Below, piece after piece: positions 7,208 to 13,074 of a stretch of DNA of 13,140 nucleotides. The notes under the pieces are model-generated. The model saw only the letters and a program-made list of their open reading frames with translations, was not told the DNA's origin and searched no databases. The translations under genes were made by a program, and so were the position numbers. How positions within the stretch are numbered: the first letter of the stretch is position 1; each line of letters begins with the position of its first letter. The stretch comes from Actinomycetota bacterium (GTDB lineage: Bacteria > Actinomycetota > Thermoleophilia > Gaiellales > Gaiellaceae): the NCBI GenBank assembly GCA_013696185.1, contig JACCZA010000022.1:1-13140 (forward strand), written 5' to 3'.

Positions 7208-7243
7208 GGGAGGGGGCTCGTGGGGGAGCCGGAGGTTCCTCCC
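7208..7243 (-). terminator. Nested GC-rich hairpins downstream of the SufT-like gene
   Basis: Outer arms GGGAGG (7208-7213) and CCTCCC (7238-7243) enclose an inner stem GGCTC (7215-7219) and GAGCC (7226-7230). A competing small stem is GGAGG-TT-CCTCC (7231-7242). The cluster starts 7 nt past the minus-strand TAG stop, so it fits a transcription terminator for that gene; it could also stop plus-strand read-through. Confidence 0.4.
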
Positions 7244-7249
7244 AGGCCG

Positions 7250-7549
7250 CTAGCCGAAGCCGAGGATGAACTTGGCGTCGTCGGACATGCGGTCGGGCGT
7301 CCAGGGAGGCTCCCAGGTCAGCTCGACCTCGACGCCCTCCACGCCGGGCACCGCAGCCGCCGCGTCGTGAATGCCCTCCTGGATCATCGGCCCGGCGGGA
7401 CAGCCCATGGACGTCAGGCTGTGGATGACCTTCACCTGCGGCCCGTCGACCTCGACGTCGTACATGAGTCCGAGCTCGACGATGTCCATGCCGAGCTCGG
7501 GGTCCTCCACCTCGCGCAGCGCCTCGACGATGTCCTCTTTCGTCGGCAT
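7250..7549 (-). CDS. MIP18/DUF59-family iron-sulfur cluster assembly protein (SufT/PaaD-like)
   Basis: 99 residues, full length for a single-domain member. It has the family's hallmark blocks: an N-terminal helix (KEDIVEALREVEDPELGMDIVELGLMY, split around DPE), a beta strand with DGPQVKVIHSLTSMGCPAGPMI containing the conserved Cys (C50), and the C-terminal WEPPWTPDRMSDDAKFILG. Related proteins (SufT, PaaD, eukaryotic MIP18/CIA2) help mature or deliver Fe-S clusters to client enzymes in the cytoplasm. QueG, a double [4Fe-4S] enzyme, is nearby, but a specific link is only a suggestion. ATG 7549 was chosen: TAGACT ends exactly 7 nt upstream, a classic leaderless signature, and no Shine-Dalgarno sequence is present. 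Upstream in-frame residues overlap the GlpX gene and look non-coding. The gap to the GlpX stop is 59 nt, so it may also receive operon read-through. Confidence 0.88.
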   Translation of the reverse strand: MPTKEDIVEALREVEDPELGMDIVELGLMYDVEVDGPQVKVIHSLTSMGCPAGPMIQEGIHDAAAAVPGVEGVEVELTWEPPWTPDRMSDDAKFILGFG

Positions 7550-7556
7550 GCCGAGC

Positions 7557-7562
7557 AGTCTA
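7557..7562 (-). promoter_or_regulatory. -10 box of the SufT-like gene
   Basis: TAGACT on the minus strand, spacer GCTCGGC (7 nt), then ATG. It fits the TANNNT plus about 7 nt pattern of leaderless actinobacterial transcripts. Confidence 0.5.
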
Positions 7563-7608
7563 GCCCGCTGCGCTCGCCTCGCGGGGAGCCGGACCGAGCC
7601 CCGGCGGC

Positions 7609-8628
7609 TCAGCCGACGGGCAGGCGGACTTCCTCCCGTCGCTCGCGCGTGAAGAAGTGCAGCCCGTCGACGAAGCGCACCCAGTTGCAGCGCGTGCACA
7701 TGACGAGCGAGTGGGTGCGGGCGCTGTCTGCGTAGAAGCGCACGCCTCGCAGGAGATCCCCGTTCGAGACGCCGGTCGCCGCCACGATCACCTCGCCGGG
7801 CGCTAGCTCCTCCGTCGTGAAGATGCGATCGATGTCCTCGATGCCGGCCTCCTGCGCCTGCTCGATCTCACGCCGGGCCGTGGGCCAGAGCTGCGCCTGC
7901 ACCTCCCCTCCGAGACACCGCAGCGCGGCCGCAGAGAGCACGGCCTGCCGCGTGCCGCCGATGCCGATCGCGAAGTGGTCGTTCGTGCCGCGGACGGCCG
8001 CGGAGATCGCCGCCGTGACCGTGCCGTCCTGGATCAGCTTGATGCGGGAGCCGACGGCCCGCAGCTCCTCGATCAGGTCGTGGTGGCGCGGGCGGTCGAG
8101 CACGATCGTCGTGATGTCGCCGATCGTGCGGCCGAAGGAGTCCGCGATCGCGAGCACGTTGTCGGCGACCGGCTGTCGCAGGTCGATCCGGCCGCGCGTG
8201 CGCGGGCCGACCGCCATCGTCCGCATGTACATCGAGGGCAGGGAGACCAGTGAGCCCGGCTCGCAGACGGCGAACATCGACATCGCGCCGTTGCCCCCCC
8301 GCGCGACCACGCCGCGGCCCTCGAGCGGGTCGAGCGCAAGGTCGACCTCCTGGCCGCCGGCGCCGATCCGATCGCCGGCGACGAGATCGTCTCCGTCCTC
8401 CCCGCCGATCACGATCCGGCCGCTGACCTCGAGCCGCTCGAGCGCGGCGCGCATGCCGGATGCCGCCGCCTCCTCGGCACCCTGCTGGTCGTCGCGCCCG
8501 AGCCAGCGGGCGCCGCCGAGCGCGGCACGCTCGGTGATTCGCGCCGTGGAGTCGCAGATGCAAGCCCCGAGGTTCCCCGACAGGCGCACCGGCTGCGACT
8601 CGGCGGGGGTGGCGGCGGTCTCGGTCAT
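7609..8628 (-). CDS. Divergent GlpX-family (class II fructose-1,6-bisphosphatase-like) phosphatase
   Basis: 339 residues, GlpX length throughout. Family blocks are present in order: WLGRDDQQGAEEAAASGMR (41-60), RIVIGGEDGDD (71-81), VDLALDPLEG (95-104), MYMRTMAVGPRTRGRIDL (133-150), RPRHHDLIEELRAVG (179-193), IGIGGTRQAVLSAAALR (221-237), IVAATGVSNGDLLRGV (281-296). GlpX enzymes hydrolyse fructose 1,6-bisphosphate, and some also sedoheptulose 1,7-bisphosphate, with Mg/Mn. Key positions are altered here. The E. coli-type IGEGE is IGGED and the loop after it is shorter. DPIEGT is DPLEGR, losing the catalytic Thr. GIGGAPEG is GIGGTRQA, losing a Glu. A CxxC (311-314, MCTRCNW) near the C-terminus is also unusual. 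The start ATG overlaps the preceding kinase's TGA (ATGA), implying translational coupling as last gene of the cDPG operon. A non-FBPase substrate is a reasonable inference; canonical activity is not excluded. Confidence 0.85.
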   Translation of the reverse strand: MTETAATPAESQPVRLSGNLGACICDSTARITERAALGGARWLGRDDQQGAEEAAASGMRAALERLEVSGRIVIGGEDGDDLVAGDRIGAGGQEVDLALDPLEGRGVVARGGNGAMSMFAVCEPGSLVSLPSMYMRTMAVGPRTRGRIDLRQPVADNVLAIADSFGRTIGDITTIVLDRPRHHDLIEELRAVGSRIKLIQDGTVTAAISAAVRGTNDHFAIGIGGTRQAVLSAAALRCLGGEVQAQLWPTARREIEQAQEAGIEDIDRIFTTEELAPGEVIVAATGVSNGDLLRGVRFYADSARTHSLVMCTRCNWVRFVDGLHFFTRERREEVRLPVG

Positions 8629-9542
8629 ACCTTCTCGGCAGCGAGCTGGTCGGCGCGGTCGAACACGAGCTCCATCACAGCGTCGATCGCACGCTCGATG
8701 TTGCCATTCTGCACGACCGGCACCCCGGTCTTCCCTGCCTCCTCGACGATGAAGTCCTGGATGTGCCGGATATCGCTCAGCTTGTCGACGTATTTCAGGT
8801 GCGACCGTGGCCCGTCCGGTGACGCGTTGCGGATCCAGAAGTGCTGCACGTGGATGTCCTCGTTCTCGATCGCGAGCACCGCGTGGACGACGAGGGCGTC
8901 GCCGAAGGACGACGGCACCATGCCCGGCACGAGATGGACGCCCTCGAGCACCATCGACCAGCCCTCCTCGAGCGCCCGGTCGATCGACGCGTGCACGCCG
9001 ACGAGCACGTTGCGCGTCTGATCGAGGAAGCCGAGCAGCAACGGATCGCCCGCCTCCCGCTCGGCCGCCGGCAGGCCCTCTCCCGCCTCGAAGCTCGAGT
9101 AGTGCACGGACGGCACGAACTCGGGGGAGAAGAAGGCGCGCATCGTCTGCCGGATGAAGTCGGTCGAGGTGACGCGGGTGATGCCCAGCCGGTGGGCGAT
9201 CTCGGTCGCGACCGTCGACTTGCCCGTTCCGGTCGCCCCGCCGACGAGCACGATGATCGGCACCTCGAGCGAGCGGAGCTGACGGAGGCGGCGCAGACGG
9301 CGCACGGCGCGGCGCGCGTCCTCCTCCCCGAGCACCTCCTCGGCGAGCTCCTGCAAGCGCTCGAGCTCGACCACCGTGGCACCCCGGCCACGCAGGTCGG
9401 CCTCGGTCTGTTGGGCGAGCTCGTACGCCTTGACCGCCGACACGCCGGTCGCGATCAGCGCCCGCGCCATCAACCCCTTCGAGTAGGGCAGCCCGTCCTC
9501 GCCGCCCAGGGGCAGCGGATCGGCGCGTCGCGGCTGGGTCAC
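8625..9542 (-). CDS. 2-phosphoglycerate kinase
   Basis: 305 residues. The N-terminus (about 18-75) has PYSKGLMARALIATGVS then AVKAYELAQQTEADL, the ATP-cone-like module found at the front of archaeal 2-phosphoglycerate kinases. The P-loop kinase domain follows: IIVLVGGATGTGKST (Walker A, 101-110), VTSTDFIRQTMRAF (substrate-side Thr/Asp segment), SMVLEGVHLVPGM, and a C-terminal part with HLKYVDKLSDIRHIQDFI. The archaeal enzyme phosphorylates 2-phosphoglycerate with ATP to 2,3-bisphosphoglycerate, the committed step towards cyclic 2,3-diphosphoglycerate. The gene starts with GTG overlapping the TGA of the cDPG synthetase (GTGA) and ends with ATGA overlap into the GlpX-like gene, so the three are translationally coupled. 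Placement next to a cDPG synthetase makes the kinase assignment much firmer than homology alone. A shikimate- or uridine-type kinase is less likely given the ATP-cone module. Confidence 0.88.
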   Translation of the reverse strand: MTQPRRADPLPLGGEDGLPYSKGLMARALIATGVSAVKAYELAQQTEADLRGRGATVVELERLQELAEEVLGEEDARRAVRRLRRLRQLRSLEVPIIVLVGGATGTGKSTVATEIAHRLGITRVTSTDFIRQTMRAFFSPEFVPSVHYSSFEAGEGLPAAEREAGDPLLLGFLDQTRNVLVGVHASIDRALEEGWSMVLEGVHLVPGMVPSSFGDALVVHAVLAIENEDIHVQHFWIRNASPDGPRSHLKYVDKLSDIRHIQDFIVEEAGKTGVPVVQNGNIERAIDAVMELVFDRADQLAAEKV

Positions 9543-10795
9543 GCCGTCGCCGCCTCGGCCAGCGCGTCCAGCTCGGCGTCCAGATCCTGCTCTCCCGGCA
9601 GCGGCAGCACCTCGTTGCGGGCGAACACGACCTCGACGCCGCGCTCGGCGGCCGCCTCGGCCACGACGTCGATCGCCGCCGCCTTGATCTCCACGAGGAA
9701 GACATCGGCCTCGACCGACTCGAGCTCCCGCCTGAGCTCCTCGCGGTTCGACAGGCTGCCCGAGGCGTGCGTGATCTCGGCGCCGTGCTCCTCCGCCAGG
9801 TGGTCGGCGAGCCGCTCCAGCACCTCTGCGGGCGCCGTCGAGAAGAAGGCGACGCGCCTGCCGGCGATCTCGGTCACGGGGCTCGGGCGGAGCGCCGTCG
9901 CGATCACCGGCAGGTCGGGCTTCAACCCGTGGATCGCCTCCCGGATCTCCGCATGGCGGGATTCCGCATCGGCCATCGTCAGGACGACGAGGTCCGAGAC
10001 GAGCACGCGGTAGGCGTTCAGGTAGCCGACGACGAGCTCGGGCGGCTGGTGGGCGCCGCCGACGAGGATGCGCCGGCGCGTCTCGATCGGCGGCAGGGCA
10101 GCGCCGCTGCCCTCGAAGATGACGAGGTCGGGATCGCGCGAGGCGGCGAGCTCCGCGCCGCGACTGACGTTCGAGTCGACGGGCATACCGGCCAGGCCCC
10201 CGCCGCAGCGGCGGCAGCCGATCGTGACGACGCCCGTGAGCGCCGCGTCCTCGAGGTAGTCCGAGGCCGCGTGCGCACCCGAGCGCGAGAGCTCGAGCAG
10301 CCGCTCGAGCGTTGGCGGCACGTCGGCGAGCTCGGGCTCGGGCGGGCCGCCCCGGCCCATGGCGACGATCACCACGTCCCGCGTCTGCGAGAGCCGGCGG
10401 GCGACGTGGCCGGCGACCGCCGTCTTGCCGATCCGCTTCCCGGTGCCGATGATGCCGAGCGACGGTCCCGCAAACGGCTCGAGCACGGGCGGCTCGAAGC
10501 GGAAGTCAGCACCCTCGTACGGGATGCCGCGTGCCAGCGTCCGGCTGGTCATGAGCAGCCGCTCGCGCGGGCCGAGCACGGGCTCGTCGGAGAGGTCGAA
10601 GACGAGCTCCGGCGCGTGCTCGTCGATCGCCTCGTCGAGGCTCTGGAGCACGGGCACCCCGTAGTCCTCGCCGCCGCGGAGCTTCTCCGTGCCGCCCACC
10701 AGCACCGCGGCCACGACGTCGTGACGGAGGCTCGCCAGGGCGTCCCGGACGACCGGCGGGTAGTGCTCCCCGTCGATCAGGGCGACCGCTCTCAT
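9539..10795 (-). CDS. Cyclic 2,3-diphosphoglycerate synthetase
   Basis: 418 residues, somewhat shorter than I recall for the methanogen enzyme. It opens with MRAVALIDGEHYPPVVRDAL, the signature start of cDPG synthetases, followed by a Rossmann-like N-terminal domain (about 1-108; GGTEKLRGGEDYGVPV, then ELVFDLSDEPVLGPRERL). A P-loop domain starts near 110: SLGIIGTGKRIGKTAVAGHVAR (P-loop 117-126), VVIVAMGRGGP, GCRRCGGGLAG (193-203), DLVIFEGSGAALPP (223-236), then VVLTMADAESRH. The C-terminal third is alpha/beta and ends in an Ala/Glu-rich helix. In Methanothermus fervidus the enzyme closes 2,3-bisphosphoglycerate to the cyclic anhydride using ATP with Mg and K. The gene lies 19 nt after the phosphoesterase and overlaps the 2-phosphoglycerate kinase, which would supply its substrate. 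No ribosome binding site is visible before the ATG. The product's role here (thermo- or osmoprotection, phosphate store, signal) is unknown. Confidence 0.88.
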   Translation of the reverse strand: MRAVALIDGEHYPPVVRDALASLRHDVVAAVLVGGTEKLRGGEDYGVPVLQSLDEAIDEHAPELVFDLSDEPVLGPRERLLMTSRTLARGIPYEGADFRFEPPVLEPFAGPSLGIIGTGKRIGKTAVAGHVARRLSQTRDVVIVAMGRGGPPEPELADVPPTLERLLELSRSGAHAASDYLEDAALTGVVTIGCRRCGGGLAGMPVDSNVSRGAELAASRDPDLVIFEGSGAALPPIETRRRILVGGAHQPPELVVGYLNAYRVLVSDLVVLTMADAESRHAEIREAIHGLKPDLPVIATALRPSPVTEIAGRRVAFFSTAPAEVLERLADHLAEEHGAEITHASGSLSNREELRRELESVEADVFLVEIKAAAIDVVAEAAAERGVEVVFARNEVLPLPGEQDLDAELDALAEAATA

Positions 10796-10814
10796 GCGGC
10801 GGGGTGCCGGGGCG

Positions 10815-11657
10815 TCACGAGCGGGTCGTCACCTCGCCTTCGATCCGCGCCGTGTACTTCTCGAAGTCGAGCGTCCGCGTCGAGAAGCGGATGATCCGCT
10901 CCTGGCCGTGGAAGGGGTACCGGCGCCACACGTCGACGTGCCCCTCGACGATCTCGATCACGTTGTAACAGGGTCTCGTGTTGCCCCGGAGCCGCAGCGA
11001 GGAGACGGTGCCGGCGTTGACGACGAAGAGGTTCTCGAGCCGCCAGGCGTACGGCACGTGCTTGTGGCCCGAGAGGACGAGGTTCACGCCCGCGCGCTGG
11101 AGGCACTCGATCGCGTCGCCGGCGTCGTGGACGATGTTGCGCTCCCGGCCGGTGCCCGGAACCGGCAGCAGGTGATGGTGCAGGACGAACACGCGGAAGC
11201 CGGCCGGCGGCGCGAACTGCTCCTCGATCCAGCGGTAGCGGCCGCGACCGATCTGCCCGTGGTCGAGGTCGGGCTCGCTGGAGTCGACCGCCACCACCGT
11301 CACCTCGCCGACCCGCAGCACCGAGTTGCGGTCTCCGAAGAGCTCCTCGAAGTGGACGTAGCCGACGTTTCGCGAGTCGTGGTTCCCCGGGATCACGACG
11401 AGGGACGGACACGCGATCCGGTCGAGGAACGCGCGCGCCTGCGCGTACTCCTCCTTGAAGCCGAACGTGGTGAGGTCGCCGGAGCAGATCACGATGTCGG
11501 GCGCGAGGTCGTTGATCTCGCTGATCGCCCGCTCCAGCAGGGTGGGGACGAAGTGGGGGCCGCCGCAGTGGAGGTCGGAGATCTGCGCGATCGTGCACGC
11601 GCCGCCCCCCCGCTCCGAGTCCGTCCGTGCCGGCAGTGCCGAGAGGACGCCGCCCAT
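10815..11657 (-). CDS. Calcineurin-like metallophosphoesterase (CpdA/Icc type)
   Basis: 280 residues with the complete dinuclear-metal site of the family: DLH (D28, H30), GDLTTFG (D61), GNHD (92-94), a His cluster LHHHL (160-162) and GHKH (197-200). The fold matches class III cyclic nucleotide phosphodiesterases and other small phosphodiesterases; no signal peptide or membrane helix is seen, so it should be cytoplasmic. Its C-terminus (about 235-280) has VDVWRRYPFHGQERI and ends without further domains. It is first gene of the operon with cDPG synthetase, 2-phosphoglycerate kinase and a GlpX-like phosphatase. The context suggests the substrate may be the cyclic anhydride cDPG rather than cAMP; this is inference. 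ATG 11657 was chosen because TACACT lies 8 nt upstream and no ribosome binding site is present; the frame is open further upstream but there overlaps the divergent gene and looks non-coding. Confidence 0.85.
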   Translation of the reverse strand: MGGVLSALPARTDSERGGGACTIAQISDLHCGGPHFVPTLLERAISEINDLAPDIVICSGDLTTFGFKEEYAQARAFLDRIACPSLVVIPGNHDSRNVGYVHFEELFGDRNSVLRVGEVTVVAVDSSEPDLDHGQIGRGRYRWIEEQFAPPAGFRVFVLHHHLLPVPGTGRERNIVHDAGDAIECLQRAGVNLVLSGHKHVPYAWRLENLFVVNAGTVSSLRLRGNTRPCYNVIEIVEGHVDVWRRYPFHGQERIIRFSTRTLDFEKYTARIEGEVTTRS

Positions 11658-11665
11658 GGCGCGCC

Positions 11666-11671
11666 AGTGTA
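11666..11671 (-). promoter_or_regulatory. -10 box of the cDPG operon
   Basis: TACACT on the minus strand, 8-nt spacer GGCGCGCC, then ATG 11657. It fits TANNNT leaderless promoters; no convincing -35 box is seen. Confidence 0.45.
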
Positions 11672-11743
11672 GACGCGGCCCCGCGGGTCGAGCACCGTGC
11701 CGCGAGCGGACTCGGCCGAGCGCGTGGCGTCTGCACCGGTTGC

Positions 11744-11749
11744 TACCCT
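11744..11749 (+). promoter_or_regulatory. -10 box of the nuclease-like gene
   Basis: TACCCT, 7-nt spacer CGTCGGG, then ATG 11757. This is the plus-strand counterpart of the divergent operon promoter; about 72 nt separate the two -10 boxes. Confidence 0.45.
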
Positions 11750-11756
11750 CGTCGGG

Positions 11757-12125
11757 ATGTCGCTGGAAATGGCAGATTTCCAGGCATTCGTCGGTCGCGT
11801 GCCACCGCGATTCGCCAACGAGGCCGAGCTCGAGTGCGCGAAGATCCTCGACTATCACGGGGTGCCGTGGGCGTACGAGCCGCGCACCTTCGTGCTCGAG
11901 CAGAACGAGGACGGGCGGGTGACCGAGGCGTTCACGCCCGACTTCTATCTGCCGGAGCAGGACCTGTACCTCGAGATCACCGTGATGAAGCAGTCGCTCG
12001 TGACGCGCAAGAACCGCAAGCTGCGCAAGTTGCGCGAGCGCTATCCCGACGTCCGCGCGAAGCTGTTCTACCGGCGTGACATCGAGCGCCTGGCGGAGCG
12101 GTACCGCCTCCATCTCGCCTCCTAG
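11757..12125 (+). CDS. Small PD-(D/E)XK nuclease-like protein
   Basis: 122 residues, not assignable to a named family by eye. The layout resembles a minimal PD-(D/E)XK nuclease. An acidic helix (RFANEAELECAKILDYHGVPW, with E22, E24 and E26, split around AELE) comes first, then a strand (YEPRTFVLEQ), then TPDFYLPEQD (P61, D62), YLEITVMK (E73, T75, K78) and a basic helix (TRKNRKLRKLRERYP) followed by KLFYRRDIERLAERY. Compared with the textbook D-x(n)-E-x-K, the x-K position is Thr and a Lys lies three residues later, so the catalytic Lys may be displaced or lost. The protein is basic and cytoplasmic. ATG 11757 is supported by the TACCCT box 7 nt upstream; GTG 11697 is in frame but upstream of that box. 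It sits between the divergent cDPG operon and hprt on the same strand as hprt. DNA or RNA cleavage or binding is inferred only. Confidence 0.7.
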   Translation: MSLEMADFQAFVGRVPPRFANEAELECAKILDYHGVPWAYEPRTFVLEQNEDGRVTEAFTPDFYLPEQDLYLEITVMKQSLVTRKNRKLRKLRERYPDVRAKLFYRRDIERLAERYRLHLAS

Positions 12126-12171
12126 TGCACCGCCCCCGAGAGCGGCAAGGACTTCCGGGACGGAGCACTAG
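12122..12171 (+). repeat. Inverted repeat between nuclease-like gene and hpt
   Basis: CTAGTGC (12122-12128, containing the TAG stop) and GCACTAG (12165-12171) form perfect 7-bp arms 36 nt apart. Inside is a small stem CCGC/GCGG (12130-12133, 12142-12145). It may be a terminator-type structure or an operator; the right arm overlaps a -10-like TAGCGT (12169-12174) that could serve hpt. Confidence 0.35.
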
Positions 12172-12174
12172 CGT
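12169..12174 (+). promoter_or_regulatory. Possible -10 box for hpt
   Basis: TAGCGT fits TANNNT and would give a leader of about 65 nt before GTG 12246. The leader contains CCGGG-AAGG-CCCGG but no clear ribosome binding site. Evidence is weak. Confidence 0.2.
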
Positions 12175-12245
12175 GACCGGCGCGCGCAGCAGCCTCTCCG
12201 CCGGGAAGGCCCGGGAACTCCCTGCCGGCTAGCGCGCCGCTCGTC

Positions 12246-12845
12246 GTGGCGGCGGCCTCGCGCACGCCGCAGTCGCCGCAGGACGACCGCGTCGGCGAGG
12301 TCTATCTCACCGCCGCTCAGATCCACGCTCGCGTCCTCGAGCTGGGGCAGGAGCTCGCCGCGGACTACGCGGACCGCGAGCCGCTGTTCGTCGCCGCGCT
12401 GAAGGCGAGCCTCGTGTTCGTGACCGACCTCTCGCGCGCCGCGCGCTTCCTCCACACGCTCGACTTCGTCGAGCTCGCCGGCTACGGCCCCGGGGTCGGC
12501 ACGGGCGGGCACTCGCAGATCCGCCTGCTGAAGGATCTCGACAGCGAGATCGAGGGTCGGGACGTGCTCATCGTCGAGGACGTCGTGGACACGGGACTCA
12601 CGCTCCACTACCTCTGCCGCACGCTGGCGCTCCGCTCGCCGCGCTCCCTGGCGGCGGCCACGCTGCTCGACCGCCCCTACCGGCGCCTCGTCGACGACCT
12701 CCCCGTGCGCTACGTCGGCTTCACGGTGCCGGACGAGCTGTTCGTCGGCTACGGGTTCGACCTCGACGAGCGCTACCGCAACCTGCCGGACATCCACGTG
12801 CTGCGCCCCGCTCGCCCGGAAGAGCTGCGCTCTTCCGGGCGGTGA
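12246..12845 (+). CDS. hpt: Hypoxanthine/guanine phosphoribosyltransferase, atypical
   Basis: 199 residues, near the family length for bacterial HPRT with about 15 extra at the N-terminus. It transfers phosphoribose from PRPP to a 6-oxopurine (purine salvage, cytoplasm). Motifs: LFVAALKASLVFVTDLSRA (48-65, the LKG-type PPi loop with Ala for Gly), AGYGPGVGTGGHSQIRLLKDLD (78-99, flexible catalytic loop, split at GTG), DVLIVEDVVDTGLTL (106-120, PRPP motif with E111, D112, D115), and VPDELFVGYGFDLDERYRNLP (161-181, split after FD, purine end). Oddities: the usual SSYG...SSG loop is AGYG...TGG, and the Lys that contacts the purine (LLxK) appears as Arg (LLDRP, 140-144). Substrate preference may therefore differ. 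GTG 12246 is the only start that keeps the whole fold; no ribosome binding site is seen. The last codons form a perfect hairpin across the stop. Confidence 0.85.
   Translation: MAAASRTPQSPQDDRVGEVYLTAAQIHARVLELGQELAADYADREPLFVAALKASLVFVTDLSRAARFLHTLDFVELAGYGPGVGTGGHSQIRLLKDLDSEIEGRDVLIVEDVVDTGLTLHYLCRTLALRSPRSLAAATLLDRPYRRLVDDLPVRYVGFTVPDELFVGYGFDLDERYRNLPDIHVLRPARPEELRSSGR
12813..12841 (+). terminator. Perfect 13-bp hairpin at the end of hpt
   Basis: CGCCCGGAAGAGC (12813-12825), loop TGC, GCTCTTCCGGGCG (12829-12841). The right arm ends one base before the TGA stop (12843-12845), so the hairpin encodes the last residues (about ARPEELRSSG). No T-run follows. A U-less intrinsic terminator or an mRNA 3'-stabiliser both fit. 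Confidence 0.65.
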
Positions 12846-12872
12846 AGTCACGGATTCCAACAGCTGGGTGGG

Positions 12873-12894
12873 CTCCCGGGCGAGTAAATCGCCC
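12873..12894 (+). repeat. Repeat copy R1 (22 nt), itself a small hairpin
   Basis: Begins CTCCCGGGCGAG and contains the stem GGGCGA-GTAAA-TCGCCC. It matches the reverse complement of 13075-13096 at 20 of 22 positions; the two differences lie in or at the edge of the loop, so the stem is conserved. Confidence 0.65.
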
Positions 12895-12941
12895 TTCGCC
12901 CTAGAAGCACACCTGCGCTGAGCTCGAAACTGTGCTCCCTT

Positions 12942-12950
12942 CGAACAGCG
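12942..12950 (+). repeat. CGAACAGCG direct-repeat copy 1
   Basis: CGAACAGCG followed by TTCGCTGAGGGGAG. A near copy at 13111 reads CGAACAGCG then TGCTCTGTCAGGGAAGG, and a diverged one at 13047 reads CGAACAACG. TGTGCTC precedes both 12942 (after CCTT) and 13047. Confidence 0.45.
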
Positions 12951-12966
12951 TTCGCTGAGGGGAGCG

Positions 12967-12995
12967 GTGGAGGGGAACCTGACGGTTCCCCCCAC
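12967..12995. repeat. Strong 12-bp hairpin with one bulged A
   Basis: GTGG, bulged A (12971), GGGGAACC, loop TGAC (12980-12983), GGTTCCCC, CCAC. Twelve pairs. It lies about 120 nt after the hpt stop and roughly midway between the inverted copies R1 and R2. It could be a second terminator or the apex of a repeat element. Confidence 0.55.
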
Positions 12996-13074
12996 ACCCC
13001 CCTCCCGAGGAGCCCTCAGGGGCGAACGTCTCGAGCTTCCTGTGCTCGAACAACGCGAGGAGTCGTGGGCCGGA

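Larger units (their letters stand above)
7071..7249. other. Convergent intergenic region, no gene seen
   Basis: 179 nt between the convergent MDR and SufT-like genes. It holds a small hairpin after the MDR gene and nested GC-rich hairpins after the SufT-like gene, listed separately. The short frames across it have no recognisable protein features. Confidence 0.6.

Noticed and set aside
7191..7243. Copy of the 12942-13140 repeat in the MDR/SufT intergenic region
   Set aside because: Shared words (CGAAC, GCTGA, GGTTCC) are short and spacing differs; similarity could come from G-rich composition. Not enough to call the same family by eye.
12168..12995. Minus-strand open frame opposite hpt (275 codons)
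   Set aside because: Antisense to a clear HPRT, Arg/Glu/Ala-rich, no recognisable domain.
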